Source of the DNA: JBGOUV01 sp041477815
GTDB taxonomy: Bacteria > Acidobacteriota > Terriglobia > Bryobacterales > JACQDG01
Length of the DNA: 17,712 nt
NCBI GenBank assembly: GCA_041477815.1
Contig: JBGOUV010000101.1
Span: forward strand, 1 to 17,712
Reading direction: 5' to 3'
Shown: positions 1 to 5,833 of the stretch, piece by piece
How positions within the stretch are numbered: position 1 is the stretch's first letter
Layout: every line of letters starts with the position of its first letter
The notes under the pieces: model-generated
What the model was told of the DNA's origin: nothing
Database searches by the model: none
Seen by the model: only the letters and a program-made list of their open reading frames with translations
Position numbers and translations under genes: made by a program

Positions 1-68
1 CGCCCCGCATCGGCTGCCGCCGAGGACCGACGCCGACACTGGAGACCCGCCGATCCGCCGGTCCTACC

Positions 69-97
69 TTGCGGGGGACACCGGGGCGGGATACAAT
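69..97 (+). promoter_or_regulatory. Promoter-like element upstream of the cassette array
   Basis: A TTGCGG hexamer (69-74) and a TACAAT hexamer (92-97) are separated by 17 bases, the optimal sigma-70 spacing. The -10 matches consensus at 5 of 6 positions and the -35 at 3 of 6. It lies just before the first attC-like structure and points into the cassettes, where an integron Pc promoter would lie. It is weak on sequence alone, and this GC-rich host may use other signals. Confidence 0.3.
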
Positions 98-105
98 CCC
101 CATAG

Positions 106-137
106 GTTGGACTACGAGTCCCGCGGTTTAGTCCAAC
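106..137. repeat. Short inverted repeat with core-site-like ends
   Basis: GTTGGACTA (106-114) and TAGTCCAAC (129-137) are exact inverted repeats around a 14-base loop. The outer heptamers GTTGGAC and GTCCAAC match the integron core-site consensus GTTRRRY and its complement RYYYAAC. The right arm is also the proposed R'' box of the next attC-like site. It could be a remnant recombination site or simply a hairpin. Confidence 0.45.
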
Positions 138-232
138 TGATTTTTAGCCCAGCGGTTGCGGCCCGAACGTTTCTGCCTCTGCTCGGGTTTCGCGGGCCGC
201 AACCGCCGGGCTAAAAATCCTCTGCGTTAGGC
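131..232 (+). other. Probable attC site with a long hairpin, left boundary of cassette 1
   Basis: The proposed R'' box GTCCAAC (131-137) and R' box GTTAGGC (226-232) flank a 26-base inverted repeat (140-165 with 193-218). The arms have one mismatch and enclose a 27-base loop. The 102-base length fits chromosomal attC sites. The GTTAGGC box is identical to that of the attC at 1645-1708, and the first gene starts 17 bases later, as is usual for cassettes. The stem is more perfect than in a typical attC and the spacers flanking it are unequal. The right boundary is therefore safer than the left. Confidence 0.5.
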
Positions 233-248
233 CGCCGCGAGGAGACCT

Positions 249-1001
249 GTGGTTGACACCAGAGGAGATCTGACAGTCCAGAATAGAGTATGGGACGTGT
301 TTGTCAGCCATGCTTCGGAGGATAAGGATGATGTAGCCCGCCCGTTGGCGGAGGCACTACGGGCCAGCCATCTTGAGGTCTGGTTCGACGAGTTCACGCT
401 CCGCGCCGGCGATAGTCTGAGGCGTTCCATCGACCAGGGCTTGCGAGGAGCTCGCTTTGGGGTGGTAGTTCTCAGTCCAGCGTTCTTCCGAAAAGAATGG
501 GCGATGAAGGAACTCGATGCGCTTGCGTCCAGGGAGGCCGAGGGTCGCAAGGTCATACTGCCCGTCTGGCATGAGATTGACGCAGCAACGGTAGCCCGTT
601 ATTCGCCGATGCTGGCAGGCCGGTATGCCCTTCGAAGCAACTCGGGCCTCGATGTCGTCGTGGAGTCCCTCGTGCAAGTCATCCGGCCGTCATCAGAGCC
701 TCTCGTCGAAGAAGAAGCATGGCTAAAGGCGGCCCTCACGTTCTTCGACGTGGAAAACGAATCTGCGAAGAAGCGATGGCTTTTCCACTTGGGGGCAGCC
801 GAACGGGCAGGACGGATCTCTGTCCGAATCGAAGGCAGCACTCACTATGAAGCGGCGGACAGACTATGCCGGTTGGGCGCGCTCCAAGAATCGCCTGGAA
901 GCCATGGCAGCCACCGCTTCTTTGAAATGACGCACAGTGGTCGAATTCTTTTTGAGGCGCTCCGGCCGAGGACAGGAGTAAACGCAGACGATGTCGCTTG
1001 A
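249..1001 (+). CDS. TIR-domain protein, candidate NADase effector (cassette 1)
   Basis: This 250-residue protein begins with a bacterial TIR domain (about 14-147). The opening strand carries WDVFVSHASEDKD, followed by VWFDEFTLRAGDSL. In WAMKEL, Glu88 sits at the position of the catalytic glutamate of NAD-cleaving TIR domains. Residues about 153-240 have a winged-helix feel (RLCRLGAL, then a TxxGR-type turn) and may sense a trigger or partner; this is an inference. There is no signal peptide or membrane segment, so it should be cytoplasmic. The GTG start at 249 has AGGAG (240-244) only four bases upstream and lies close to the cassette boundary. The end overlaps the HNH gene by 11 bases, indicating translational coupling. 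Bacterial TIR proteins often deplete NAD during phage infection. That role is likely but not shown here. Confidence 0.85.
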   Translation: MVDTRGDLTVQNRVWDVFVSHASEDKDDVARPLAEALRASHLEVWFDEFTLRAGDSLRRSIDQGLRGARFGVVVLSPAFFRKEWAMKELDALASREAEGRKVILPVWHEIDAATVARYSPMLAGRYALRSNSGLDVVVESLVQVIRPSSEPLVEEEAWLKAALTFFDVENESAKKRWLFHLGAAERAGRISVRIEGSTHYEAADRLCRLGALQESPGSHGSHRFFEMTHSGRILFEALRPRTGVNADDVA

Positions 1002-1650
1002 GAAGGAAGAGGTTGGAGCATTACTGGTTGCCTGCCACCGGCGGTGTTGCGTATGTCATCGCTTCTGCGGGGTCAAGATGGAGCTCGATCACATCGTACC
1101 CGTGTCAGACGGTGGGCCGGATACGATTGATAATGCCATCCCCGTCTGCTTTGAATGTCACGCTGAAATCCACAGCTATAATGACAAACATCCGCGCGGT
1201 CGAAAATTCAGACCGAACGAACTCCGTGGCCACAAGGAGCAATGGCTTCAGGTCTGCAGAAACACGCCGGAGGTGCTCATCAACGCAGCGAGAAACGCCG
1301 ACGTCGGTCCCTTGCAGGCTCTGATCGACGAGCTCGAGTTCAATGCCGATGTTGCCCAGCATTCTTCCCACGACGTTCACGGCTGCCTTTTCCGCGAGGA
1401 GCAGTTTGGGCGCGCGATAAGGGAAGGAGCGATAGCGACAGTCGACGAGGAGCTGAAGCGGCAAATCCTGGATGCTTACGTGACAATTGGCCGAGCCAAC
1501 CAGTACATCCTGAGTGTGATGGCCCAAGAACCACGTGGCGGCGGCTGGGCGGCCGCCTCGAATCGAGCCGCAGATAGTATTGTAAAGGCGAGGCCAAAGA
1601 TTGAGACCGCCAGGAGAACTCTATTGGAATTTTTGAGCAGCCCGGCCTAA
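991..1650 (+). CDS. HNH endonuclease (cassette 1)
   Basis: This 219-residue protein has an N-terminal HNH nuclease domain (about 15-62). Cys19/Cys20/Cys22 and Cys53-x2-Cys56 form a zinc knuckle pair, LDHIVP supplies His34, Asn48 is the central residue, and His57/His61 complete the beta-beta-alpha metal motif. Residues about 95-219 form a mostly helical region that I do not recognise; it could bind the TIR partner or a trigger. ATG 991 is preceded by AGGAG (974-978) at a 12-base spacing and lies inside the end of the TIR gene. The TAA stop (1648-1650) is part of the attC R'' box GCCTAAC, typical of cassette genes. It probably cleaves DNA. A two-gene defence unit with the TIR protein is an inference from their overlap and shared cassette. 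Confidence 0.85.
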   Translation: MSLEKEEVGALLVACHRRCCVCHRFCGVKMELDHIVPVSDGGPDTIDNAIPVCFECHAEIHSYNDKHPRGRKFRPNELRGHKEQWLQVCRNTPEVLINAARNADVGPLQALIDELEFNADVAQHSSHDVHGCLFREEQFGRAIREGAIATVDEELKRQILDAYVTIGRANQYILSVMAQEPRGGGWAAASNRAADSIVKARPKIETARRTLLEFLSSPA

Positions 1651-1708
1651 CAGAGCGCTGCAGCCGGCGGCCACAAGCAGGCCGCGCCTGAGCGCCCAGT
1701 CGTTAGGC
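1645..1708 (+). other. attC recombination site between cassettes 1 and 2
   Basis: The 64-base site runs from R'' GCCTAAC (1645-1651) to R' GTTAGGC (1702-1708), which are exact complements. Inside them, GCGCTGCAG pairs with CTGAGCGC and leaves one unpaired G, the extrahelical base that directs strand choice by integron integrases. The next segments (GGCGGCC with GGCCGC) close a hairpin with a short loop. Length, boxes and asymmetry are all canonical. Confidence 0.88.
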
Positions 1709-1756
1709 TGCCCTGACCCTCGACGGCTGGCCGCTGGCGAGGTGTAAAATCAATGG

Positions 1757-2041
1757 GTGAAGATTCGAGAGTTCATCTGGTCCGATGATCGAGTCGATCA
1801 CATTGCCCGTCACGGTGTTCAACCCGAAGAAGTGGAAGAGATTTGCTTTGGCCAGGCACTGGTTCAGCGTGCGAGGTCTTCCGGACGAAACCCTGTCTAT
1901 TACGCCCTGGGGCAAACCTCCTCTGGCCGACACATCTTCTGCGTCGTCATCCAGTTTCCCCACGGCAAGGGTTACCCTGTGACCGCCCGACCGATGACCA
2001 GGAAAGAGAAGGAGCGTTACAATCGATGGAAAAGACGATGA
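1757..2041 (+). CDS. brnT: BrnT-family ribonuclease toxin (cassette 2)
   Basis: This 94-residue protein matches the BrnT type II toxin family, small RelE-like ribonucleases that stop translation. Visible hallmarks are FIWSDDRVDHIARHGV near the N-terminus (usual form F-W-D-x-K-x2-N-x2-KHGV), the central GRHIFCVV strand, and the C-terminal TARPMTRKEKERY block, which corresponds to the ISAR-x-A-x3-E-x2-Y signature. The GTG start at 1757 begins directly with the first conserved strand; the ATG at 1753 is out of frame. The gene precedes its antitoxin, the usual brnT-brnA order, and overlaps it. The family normally has an Ala where Met80 lies and Lys/Asn where Arg12/His15 region residues lie, so it is a somewhat divergent member. 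Confidence 0.85.
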   Translation: MKIREFIWSDDRVDHIARHGVQPEEVEEICFGQALVQRARSSGRNPVYYALGQTSSGRHIFCVVIQFPHGKGYPVTARPMTRKEKERYNRWKRR

Positions 2042-2358
2042 CCAGGCAGAAACTACCGCATACAGATTCCATTGAAGAGTTGGCCAGGTTCTGGGACACC
2101 CACGATCTGACGGACTTTGAAGAGGATCTCGAGGAAGTTGGGGAGCCGGTCTTTGTGCGTACCAAAGGCGCCTCCCTGAGCATCAACCTGCAACCTGCGC
2201 AGGCCCACCATCTCCAGAAGGTCGCTCGGTCCAAGGGCGTCAAAGAGACCAGCGTTGTTCGGGAGTGGATTCTTGAGAGACTTCAGCAGTCTCAGGGCAC
2301 TGACCGACCGCCTCCTAAGAAACTGCTCCGTCGCCGAGCCCAGTTTCTGGCACGATGA
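2026..2358 (+). CDS. brnA: BrnA-family antitoxin with ribbon-helix-helix domain (cassette 2)
   Basis: This 110-residue protein has the BrnA N-terminal signature, here LARFWDTHDLTDFEEDLEEV (19-38), which helps wrap the toxin. A CopG-type ribbon-helix-helix region follows (about 49-86: SLSINLQPAQAHHLQKVARS, then a helix ending in VVREWILERL). The family neutralises BrnT and represses its own operon. Two starts are possible. ATG 2026 has AAGGAG (2009-2014) 11 bases upstream and is chosen here. ATG 2038 forms an ATGA overlap with the brnT stop. Residues 90-110 are a proline/arginine-rich tail beyond the usual domain. The stop lies 23 bases before the attC. Confidence 0.85.
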   Translation: MEKTMTRQKLPHTDSIEELARFWDTHDLTDFEEDLEEVGEPVFVRTKGASLSINLQPAQAHHLQKVARSKGVKETSVVREWILERLQQSQGTDRPPPKKLLRRRAQFLAR

Positions 2359-2380
2359 GTGGCGATCGCATCGTCTGCAG

Positions 2381-2447
2381 GCGCTAACGAAGCACTGCAG
2401 CGGACGGCGCGAAAAGCGCGCCGCCGCTGAACGCCGAGCCGTTACGC
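2381..2447 (+). other. attC recombination site between cassettes 2 and 3
   Basis: The R''-like GCGCTAAC (2381-2388) and R' GTTACGC (2441-2447) bracket a stem in which CAGCGGACGGCGCG (2398-2411) pairs with CGCGCCGCCGCTG (2417-2429). One A is left unpaired and a short A-rich loop closes the stem. The 67-base length, the AAC/GTT crossover trinucleotides and the extrahelical base fit an attC. The R boxes pair imperfectly (one base is missing in R''), so it is less canonical than the site at 1645. Confidence 0.75.
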
Positions 2448-2520
2448 GCCATTTGAGAACCGACATGCCCAGGCAGGCTCAAATCAACTCTCGCGCTCAC
2501 AGGAGAAAGGGTGGCTTGCG

Positions 2521-3216
2521 ATGACGACTCCGACAACGCCCCCGCCCGAGGTGCTGGCCCGCGAGGTCCGCCTGTACCTGTTTCGCCAGGCGGCCGAGAC
2601 TGCCCGTGTGCCTCAACCCCCGCAGATTGCTGAGGCGCTGCGGCGCCCGCAGGAAGACATTCAACAAGCCCTGAAGCACCTTGCTGCGGGCAAGGTACTG
2701 ATTCTTGCCCCAAACGATGGCAACATCTGGGCAGCGAACCCGTTCTGCGCAGTACCCTCGGGCTTCGGAGTCGAGGCAGGGGGCAAGACCTACTGGGGCA
2801 TCTGCATCTGGGACGCGCTGGGCATTTGCGCCGCGCTCGGAAAAGACGCCGTGATCCGAGCGCCTTGCGGTGATTGCGGCGACGCTATGAGGCTCGAAGT
2901 TCGGGAGGGCGTCCTCGTGCACAGCGAAGGGATCATCCATTTCGCCGTTCCCGCACACCACTGGTGGGACAACATAGGGTTCACTTGAAGCACCATGCTC
3001 CTCTTCCGGTCGGAAGAACACATCGATCGCTGGTGCCGGTCCCGTGACTTGCCGCGGGGCGCAACCCTTACGCCGGAGCAGGGCTGGCGGCTCGCACACG
3101 GCTGGTACAAGGACAAGGTCAAGCCGGAGTGGCGGCGGCATACGCTTGAGGAAACCGAGGCGCTCTTGGCAGACGTAGGCCTCACGAGTCCCTTCTGGAA
3201 CCTGCGGGGGGAGTAG
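2521..3216 (+). CDS. MerB-like alkylmercury lyase with in-frame UGA at the second catalytic Cys (cassette 3)
   Basis: Read through one UGA (2986-2988), this is a 231-residue protein, close to the about 212 residues of MerB, which splits carbon-mercury bonds in the cytoplasm. An N-terminal winged-helix region (about 10-62) precedes the core. Cys95 and Asp98 in YWGICIWDALG match MerB Cys96 and Asp99. The UGA is codon 156, between PAHHWWDNIGFT and STMLLFRSEEH, exactly where MerB has catalytic Cys159. The reading frame is undisturbed on both sides and the second part looks like an intact MerB C-terminus. A SECIS-like stem-loop follows the UGA. I favour selenocysteine; the alternative is a recent Cys-to-stop mutation (TGC or TGT to TGA). 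ATG 2521 has AAAGGGTGG (2506-2514) at a 6-base spacing. MerA or MerR are not in the window. Confidence 0.75.
2990..3036 (+). promoter_or_regulatory. SECIS-like stem-loop after the in-frame UGA
   Basis: Starting one base after the UGA, GCACCA (2990-2995) pairs with TGGTGC (3031-3036). Above an internal loop, TCTTCC (3002-3007) pairs with GGAAGA (3012-3017) under a GGTC tetraloop (3008-3011). The apical GGTC begins 19 bases after the UGA. In E. coli fdhF the SelB-binding hairpin also has a GGUC loop at nearly the same distance. There is no bulged U as in fdhF, and the internal loop is lopsided (6 and 13 bases). The bases also encode conserved residues, so chance pairing is possible. Confidence 0.6.
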
Positions 3217-3245
3217 TCAGCCCGACAGCGGCGTGATCAAATGGC

Positions 3246-3252
3246 GCCTAAC
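3246..3252 (+). other. Orphan attC R''-like box at the right end of cassette 3
   Basis: GCCTAAC lies 29 bases after the merB-like stop, where the next attC should begin, and is identical to the R'' box at 1645. No matching GTTAGGC or complementary L box follows within about 140 bases. It is best read as a truncated or degenerate attC marking the old array end. A small hairpin, ACTCCC-GAA-GGGAGT (3263-3277), follows but is not attC-like. Confidence 0.35.
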
Positions 3253-3373
3253 GAGCCAGGGAACTCCCGAAGGGAGTGATTGCAGGCAAGGAACCGGGGC
3301 CCAAGGTGGGTATATGCTGTCAGAGACGGCGGCTAGGCCGGCGGGGCGGCCCGTCCGGCCCAGAAGAAGTGCG

Positions 3374-3408
3374 GCAGCCATCGGGATCGGATGGCGTTGC
3401 TGTTTTTT
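3374..3408 (+). terminator. Rho-independent terminator-like hairpin for rightward transcription
   Basis: GGCAGCCATC (3374-3382 region) pairs with GATGGC and TGC (3390-3400, with a two-base GT bulge) around a 7-base loop. A run of six T residues follows at 3403-3408. The orientation fits termination of transcripts leaving the cassette array before they oppose the minus-strand transglycosylase gene. The 3217-3429 gap holds no convincing gene. Confidence 0.4.
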
Positions 3409-3429
3409 CGATGGTGAGATTTTCCCAAC

Positions 3430-4920
3430 CTAAAACCCGAACTTCTCCGGGCTCCTCCCGATGATCATCGCCGCGATCACCTTCGGCACGTACTCCCGCG
3501 TCTCCGCCGGGAGCGCTCGCGCCCGGTACAGATACCAGAAATCCCGCTGCTTGATCGGATTTGTTACCGCCCGCCGCACCGCCGCCTTCACTTTTCCCGG
3601 CCCCAGGTTATAGGCCGCCAGGGCCAGCATCACCGAGCTCCCCGCGCCGAACTCCAGTATTAACTCCCGAATATACTTACTCCCGGCCCGGGTAGCCTTC
3701 CGGATGTCCCGCCGCTCATCCACGTACTTGGTCACCTTCAGCCCGTACTCCCGCGCCGTCCGGGGCGTGAATTGCCACAGCCCCAGCGCACCGGCACGGC
3801 TCATCGACTCGCTCAGGAACGCGCTCTCCACCAGCACGATAAACACCATGTCCGGCGGCAACTGCTCCTCCCGGAATACGGTCCGCATGGTCTCCAGATC
3901 CTTGCGCGCGTCCCCCAGCGCCCGCTCCATATTCGGCCGGTTCGGCCCCTGGTACTCCTGGATGTAGCGGTTCACGTTCACCACAAACTCCGGCGGGACG
4001 CTGTACACCTCCGCCCCAAACTCCGCCATCAGCTCCCGGATCCCGCGCCGCACGAAGTCTTCTTGCGGCTGCTGCCCCCGCGTCCCCAGCCGGTAGAACA
4101 CGTTCTCCTGCACCGCCCTGGCCCGATCCTGATATTGGTTCAACCGTTCGATCAGCTTTTGGGTTTCGGCGTCATCCTGGCTCCCTTTCTCCAGCGCCGT
4201 TTCCAACTCCCCGATCTGCCGGTCGATGTCCCCCTTCTCCCGTTTCAGGCCGTTGATCCGCCACGCCCCGTGCAACGACACTGCTACCAGCGCCACCACC
4301 AGCCCCGCAATCACTCTCTTGAACCGCCGCCCGGACCGGTCCAGCGCCGACTGCAGCGCGTCTCGCATCAGCACCAGGGTCTGATTCCCCGTCCCGCTCC
4401 GCCGCACGGCCCGCGCCCGCGCTACCGCGTCGTGCAGCAGATCCTCATCGTGCCTGCTGATCGGCGCGGCCACCACCGTCTCCAGGTCCGCCCGCGTCGC
4501 CAGCGGGGGCAGCTTCATCGTCCGCCGCTCCACCACCGTCGGCGGCATCACGATGGTTTGATTCATGCCCGCCGCCGGCAGTGTTTCTACATAGAACTCG
4601 AACATGGGACCCTGCGGTCCCAGGCGAATCTCCTCCGCCCCCTCCAGTTCCGTCTCCATCACCCGGCGTCCCTTCACCCAGGTCCCGTTCGTACTCCCCA
4701 AATCGACCAGCCGGTATCCCTGCTCCTCCATGCGGATCTCCAGATGGCGTCCCGATACCACCGCCGCCTCTTCCCCTCCCACGACCACGTCGTTGTCCGG
4801 ACTTCGCCCCACCCGCGTCACTTCCCCCCGCAACAGGTGCCGGGTTCCCTCCAGCGGCCCGCTTCGCCACACCAGCCACGCCACCCTCTTTACTTCCGAA
4901 ACTGTGCCGGGCGTCACCAC
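3430..4920 (-). CDS. FHA-domain membrane-anchored lytic transglycosylase
   Basis: This 496-residue protein fuses a cytoplasmic phosphothreonine sensor to a peptidoglycan-cutting enzyme. The FHA domain (about 14-112) keeps Gly38-Arg39-Ser40, Ser56-Gly-Arg-His59 and the GSTNGT loop. A linker (113-200) contains Thr-rich segments such as NQTIVM and NQTLVL that resemble FHA ligands (pThr-x-x-Ile/Val/Leu). One membrane helix (about 202-219) is followed by a coiled coil (224-275). The SLT domain (about 345-490) has catalytic Glu365 in VESAF, then GALGLWQF, AAYNLGPGKV and REYVPKV, as in Slt70/MltC-type enzymes. The C-terminus should be periplasmic. The GTG start has GGGGGGAG ten bases upstream. It is divergent from the gene at 5050. 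A Ser/Thr kinase probably controls it; none is in the window. Confidence 0.88.
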   Translation of the reverse strand: MVTPGTVSEVKRVAWLVWRSGPLEGTRHLLRGEVTRVGRSPDNDVVVGGEEAAVVSGRHLEIRMEEQGYRLVDLGSTNGTWVKGRRVMETELEGAEEIRLGPQGPMFEFYVETLPAAGMNQTIVMPPTVVERRTMKLPPLATRADLETVVAAPISRHDEDLLHDAVARARAVRRSGTGNQTLVLMRDALQSALDRSGRRFKRVIAGLVVALVAVSLHGAWRINGLKREKGDIDRQIGELETALEKGSQDDAETQKLIERLNQYQDRARAVQENVFYRLGTRGQQPQEDFVRRGIRELMAEFGAEVYSVPPEFVVNVNRYIQEYQGPNRPNMERALGDARKDLETMRTVFREEQLPPDMVFIVLVESAFLSESMSRAGALGLWQFTPRTAREYGLKVTKYVDERRDIRKATRAGSKYIRELILEFGAGSSVMLALAAYNLGPGKVKAAVRRAVTNPIKQRDFWYLYRARALPAETREYVPKVIAAMIIGRSPEKFGF

Positions 4921-5020
4921 CTATACTTTACTCCCCCCTGACACTCCCCTGCCAGCGGGCCTCCCTCGTCGCGCGCCATCCGCCGGGACCTGCGAGCATG
5001 GCCTCTCCGCGCTCCAATAG

Positions 5021-5026
5021 TATACT
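5021..5026 (+). promoter_or_regulatory. Possible -10 box for the gene at 5050
   Basis: TATACT lies inside the 8-base palindrome AGTATACT (5019-5026), 23 bases before the start at 5050. It is the only AT-rich spot in a GC-rich gap between divergent genes. No good -35 hexamer stands 16-18 bases upstream, so this is tentative. Confidence 0.3.
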
Positions 5027-5049
5027 GGTAGGCGACGGAGTGCTTGCCC

Positions 5050-5244
5050 ATGCGACGGCCCGTGCAAATCGATGCCCCCATCCTCAGTGTCGACCAGGTC
5101 GCCAGGATGAAGGGAGTGTCGCCCAAGCGTGTCAAGGAACTGGCCAAGCTCCTCCAGGATCTCAAGAACCGCAAGCCCGCCAGGAGGCATGACGCCACCA
5201 GAGTTAGAACCTCCGCTGCGAGAAACCGCACCCGGGGACGCTGA
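5050..5244 (+). CDS. Small HTH-like protein of unknown function
   Basis: This 64-residue basic protein has a helix-turn-helix-like stretch at about 13-38 (LSVDQVARMKGVSPKRVKEL), then a lysine/arginine-rich tail. ATG 5050 is preferred because GGAG (5037-5040) sits 9 bases upstream; an in-frame TTG lies at 5044. It overlaps the next gene by 56 bases in another frame, so the two are probably co-expressed. Its tail may be real or may reflect readthrough of the downstream gene's start region. It may bind DNA or tune the downstream protein. I do not recognise a named family. Confidence 0.55.
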   Translation: MRRPVQIDAPILSVDQVARMKGVSPKRVKELAKLLQDLKNRKPARRHDATRVRTSAARNRTRGR

Positions 5245-5833
5245 TTCGCCCGGTGTATTCCTGAACCTGCCCTACGACGACGCCTTCCAGGATCTCTACT
5301 TGGCGTACATAGCCGGTGTTTGCGCTTTCAGCCTGGTCCCCAAGGCCACCTTGGAGATTCCGGGCAGCGAAAGACGCTTGGATCGCATTCTCGGCCTGAT
5401 GCAGTCCTGTCGCTACTCCTTCCACGACCTCTCCCGGGTTCAGCTCGCCGCCAGTCCGCCTCTCACCCCGCGTTTTAACATGCCCTTCGAGCTGGGCATG
5501 GCCGTGGGCTGGGCCCGCTGGGGGACCTCGCCGCACACCTGGTTCGTGTTCGAGTCCCAAAAGTGGCGCACTCTGAAATCCCTCAGCGACCTGGGCGGCA
5601 CGGATGTCTACATCCACGACGGAACCCCCGCCGGCCTGTTTCGCGAGTTGTGCAACGCCCTGGTTCGCACCGGCCGCCAAACCACCGTCCAGAAGATGGA
5701 GTCTATCTACGTCGTATTGAAACAGGCCCTGCCCGCCATCCTGCACCGCGCCGGCGCTCCCACCCCTTTTGCCGCCCGCGTCTTCGCCGACCTGGTGGTC
5801 CTGGCCCGCCTGGTGTCCGACGATCTGCTCTAG
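5189..5833 (+). CDS. Uncharacterised protein, possible TIR/NDT-like Rossmann fold
   Basis: This 214-residue protein of unknown function has a conserved-looking core. GVFLNLPYDDAFQDLY (22-37) suggests a first strand and loop, RRLDRILGLMQSCRYSFHDL a helix and strand, and PRFNMPFELGMAVG (94-107) a helix with Glu101 at a place where nucleoside deoxyribosyltransferase and TIR-like folds carry a catalytic acid. SLSDLGGTDVYIHDG follows near 131-145. The resemblance is structural intuition, not a family match. The helical C-terminal part is about 165-214. ATG 5189 is the last start before the core. AGGAGG (5182-5187) is only one base away, which is too close, so coupling to the overlapping upstream gene or the ATG at 5129 remain options. 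The next gene starts 40 bases downstream. Confidence 0.6.
   Translation: MTPPELEPPLRETAPGDADSPGVFLNLPYDDAFQDLYLAYIAGVCAFSLVPKATLEIPGSERRLDRILGLMQSCRYSFHDLSRVQLAASPPLTPRFNMPFELGMAVGWARWGTSPHTWFVFESQKWRTLKSLSDLGGTDVYIHDGTPAGLFRELCNALVRTGRQTTVQKMESIYVVLKQALPAILHRAGAPTPFAARVFADLVVLARLVSDDLL

Noticed and set aside
1..68. End of an upstream gene at the left edge
   Set aside because: The GC-rich stretch is too short to show a frame or family on either strand.
2995..3216. Separate 73-residue gene beginning at ATG 2995
   Set aside because: It is in frame with the merB-like gene, has no Shine-Dalgarno, and encodes just the C-terminal part of the lyase. It is better read as continuation past the UGA.
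3332..3338. GCTAGGC as the R' box of a fourth attC paired with GCCTAAC at 3246
   Set aside because: The GTT crossover is changed to GCT and the flanks between the two boxes do not pair as L'/L'' boxes.
3233..3464. Small plus-strand reading frames in the gap after the cassettes
   Set aside because: Low-complexity, Arg/Gly/Pro-rich products with no ribosome site; they run into the antisense of the transglycosylase gene.
3772..4941. 389-residue plus-strand open frame
   Set aside because: Pro/His/Arg-rich antisense shadow of the FHA-transglycosylase gene, a known artefact of high GC.
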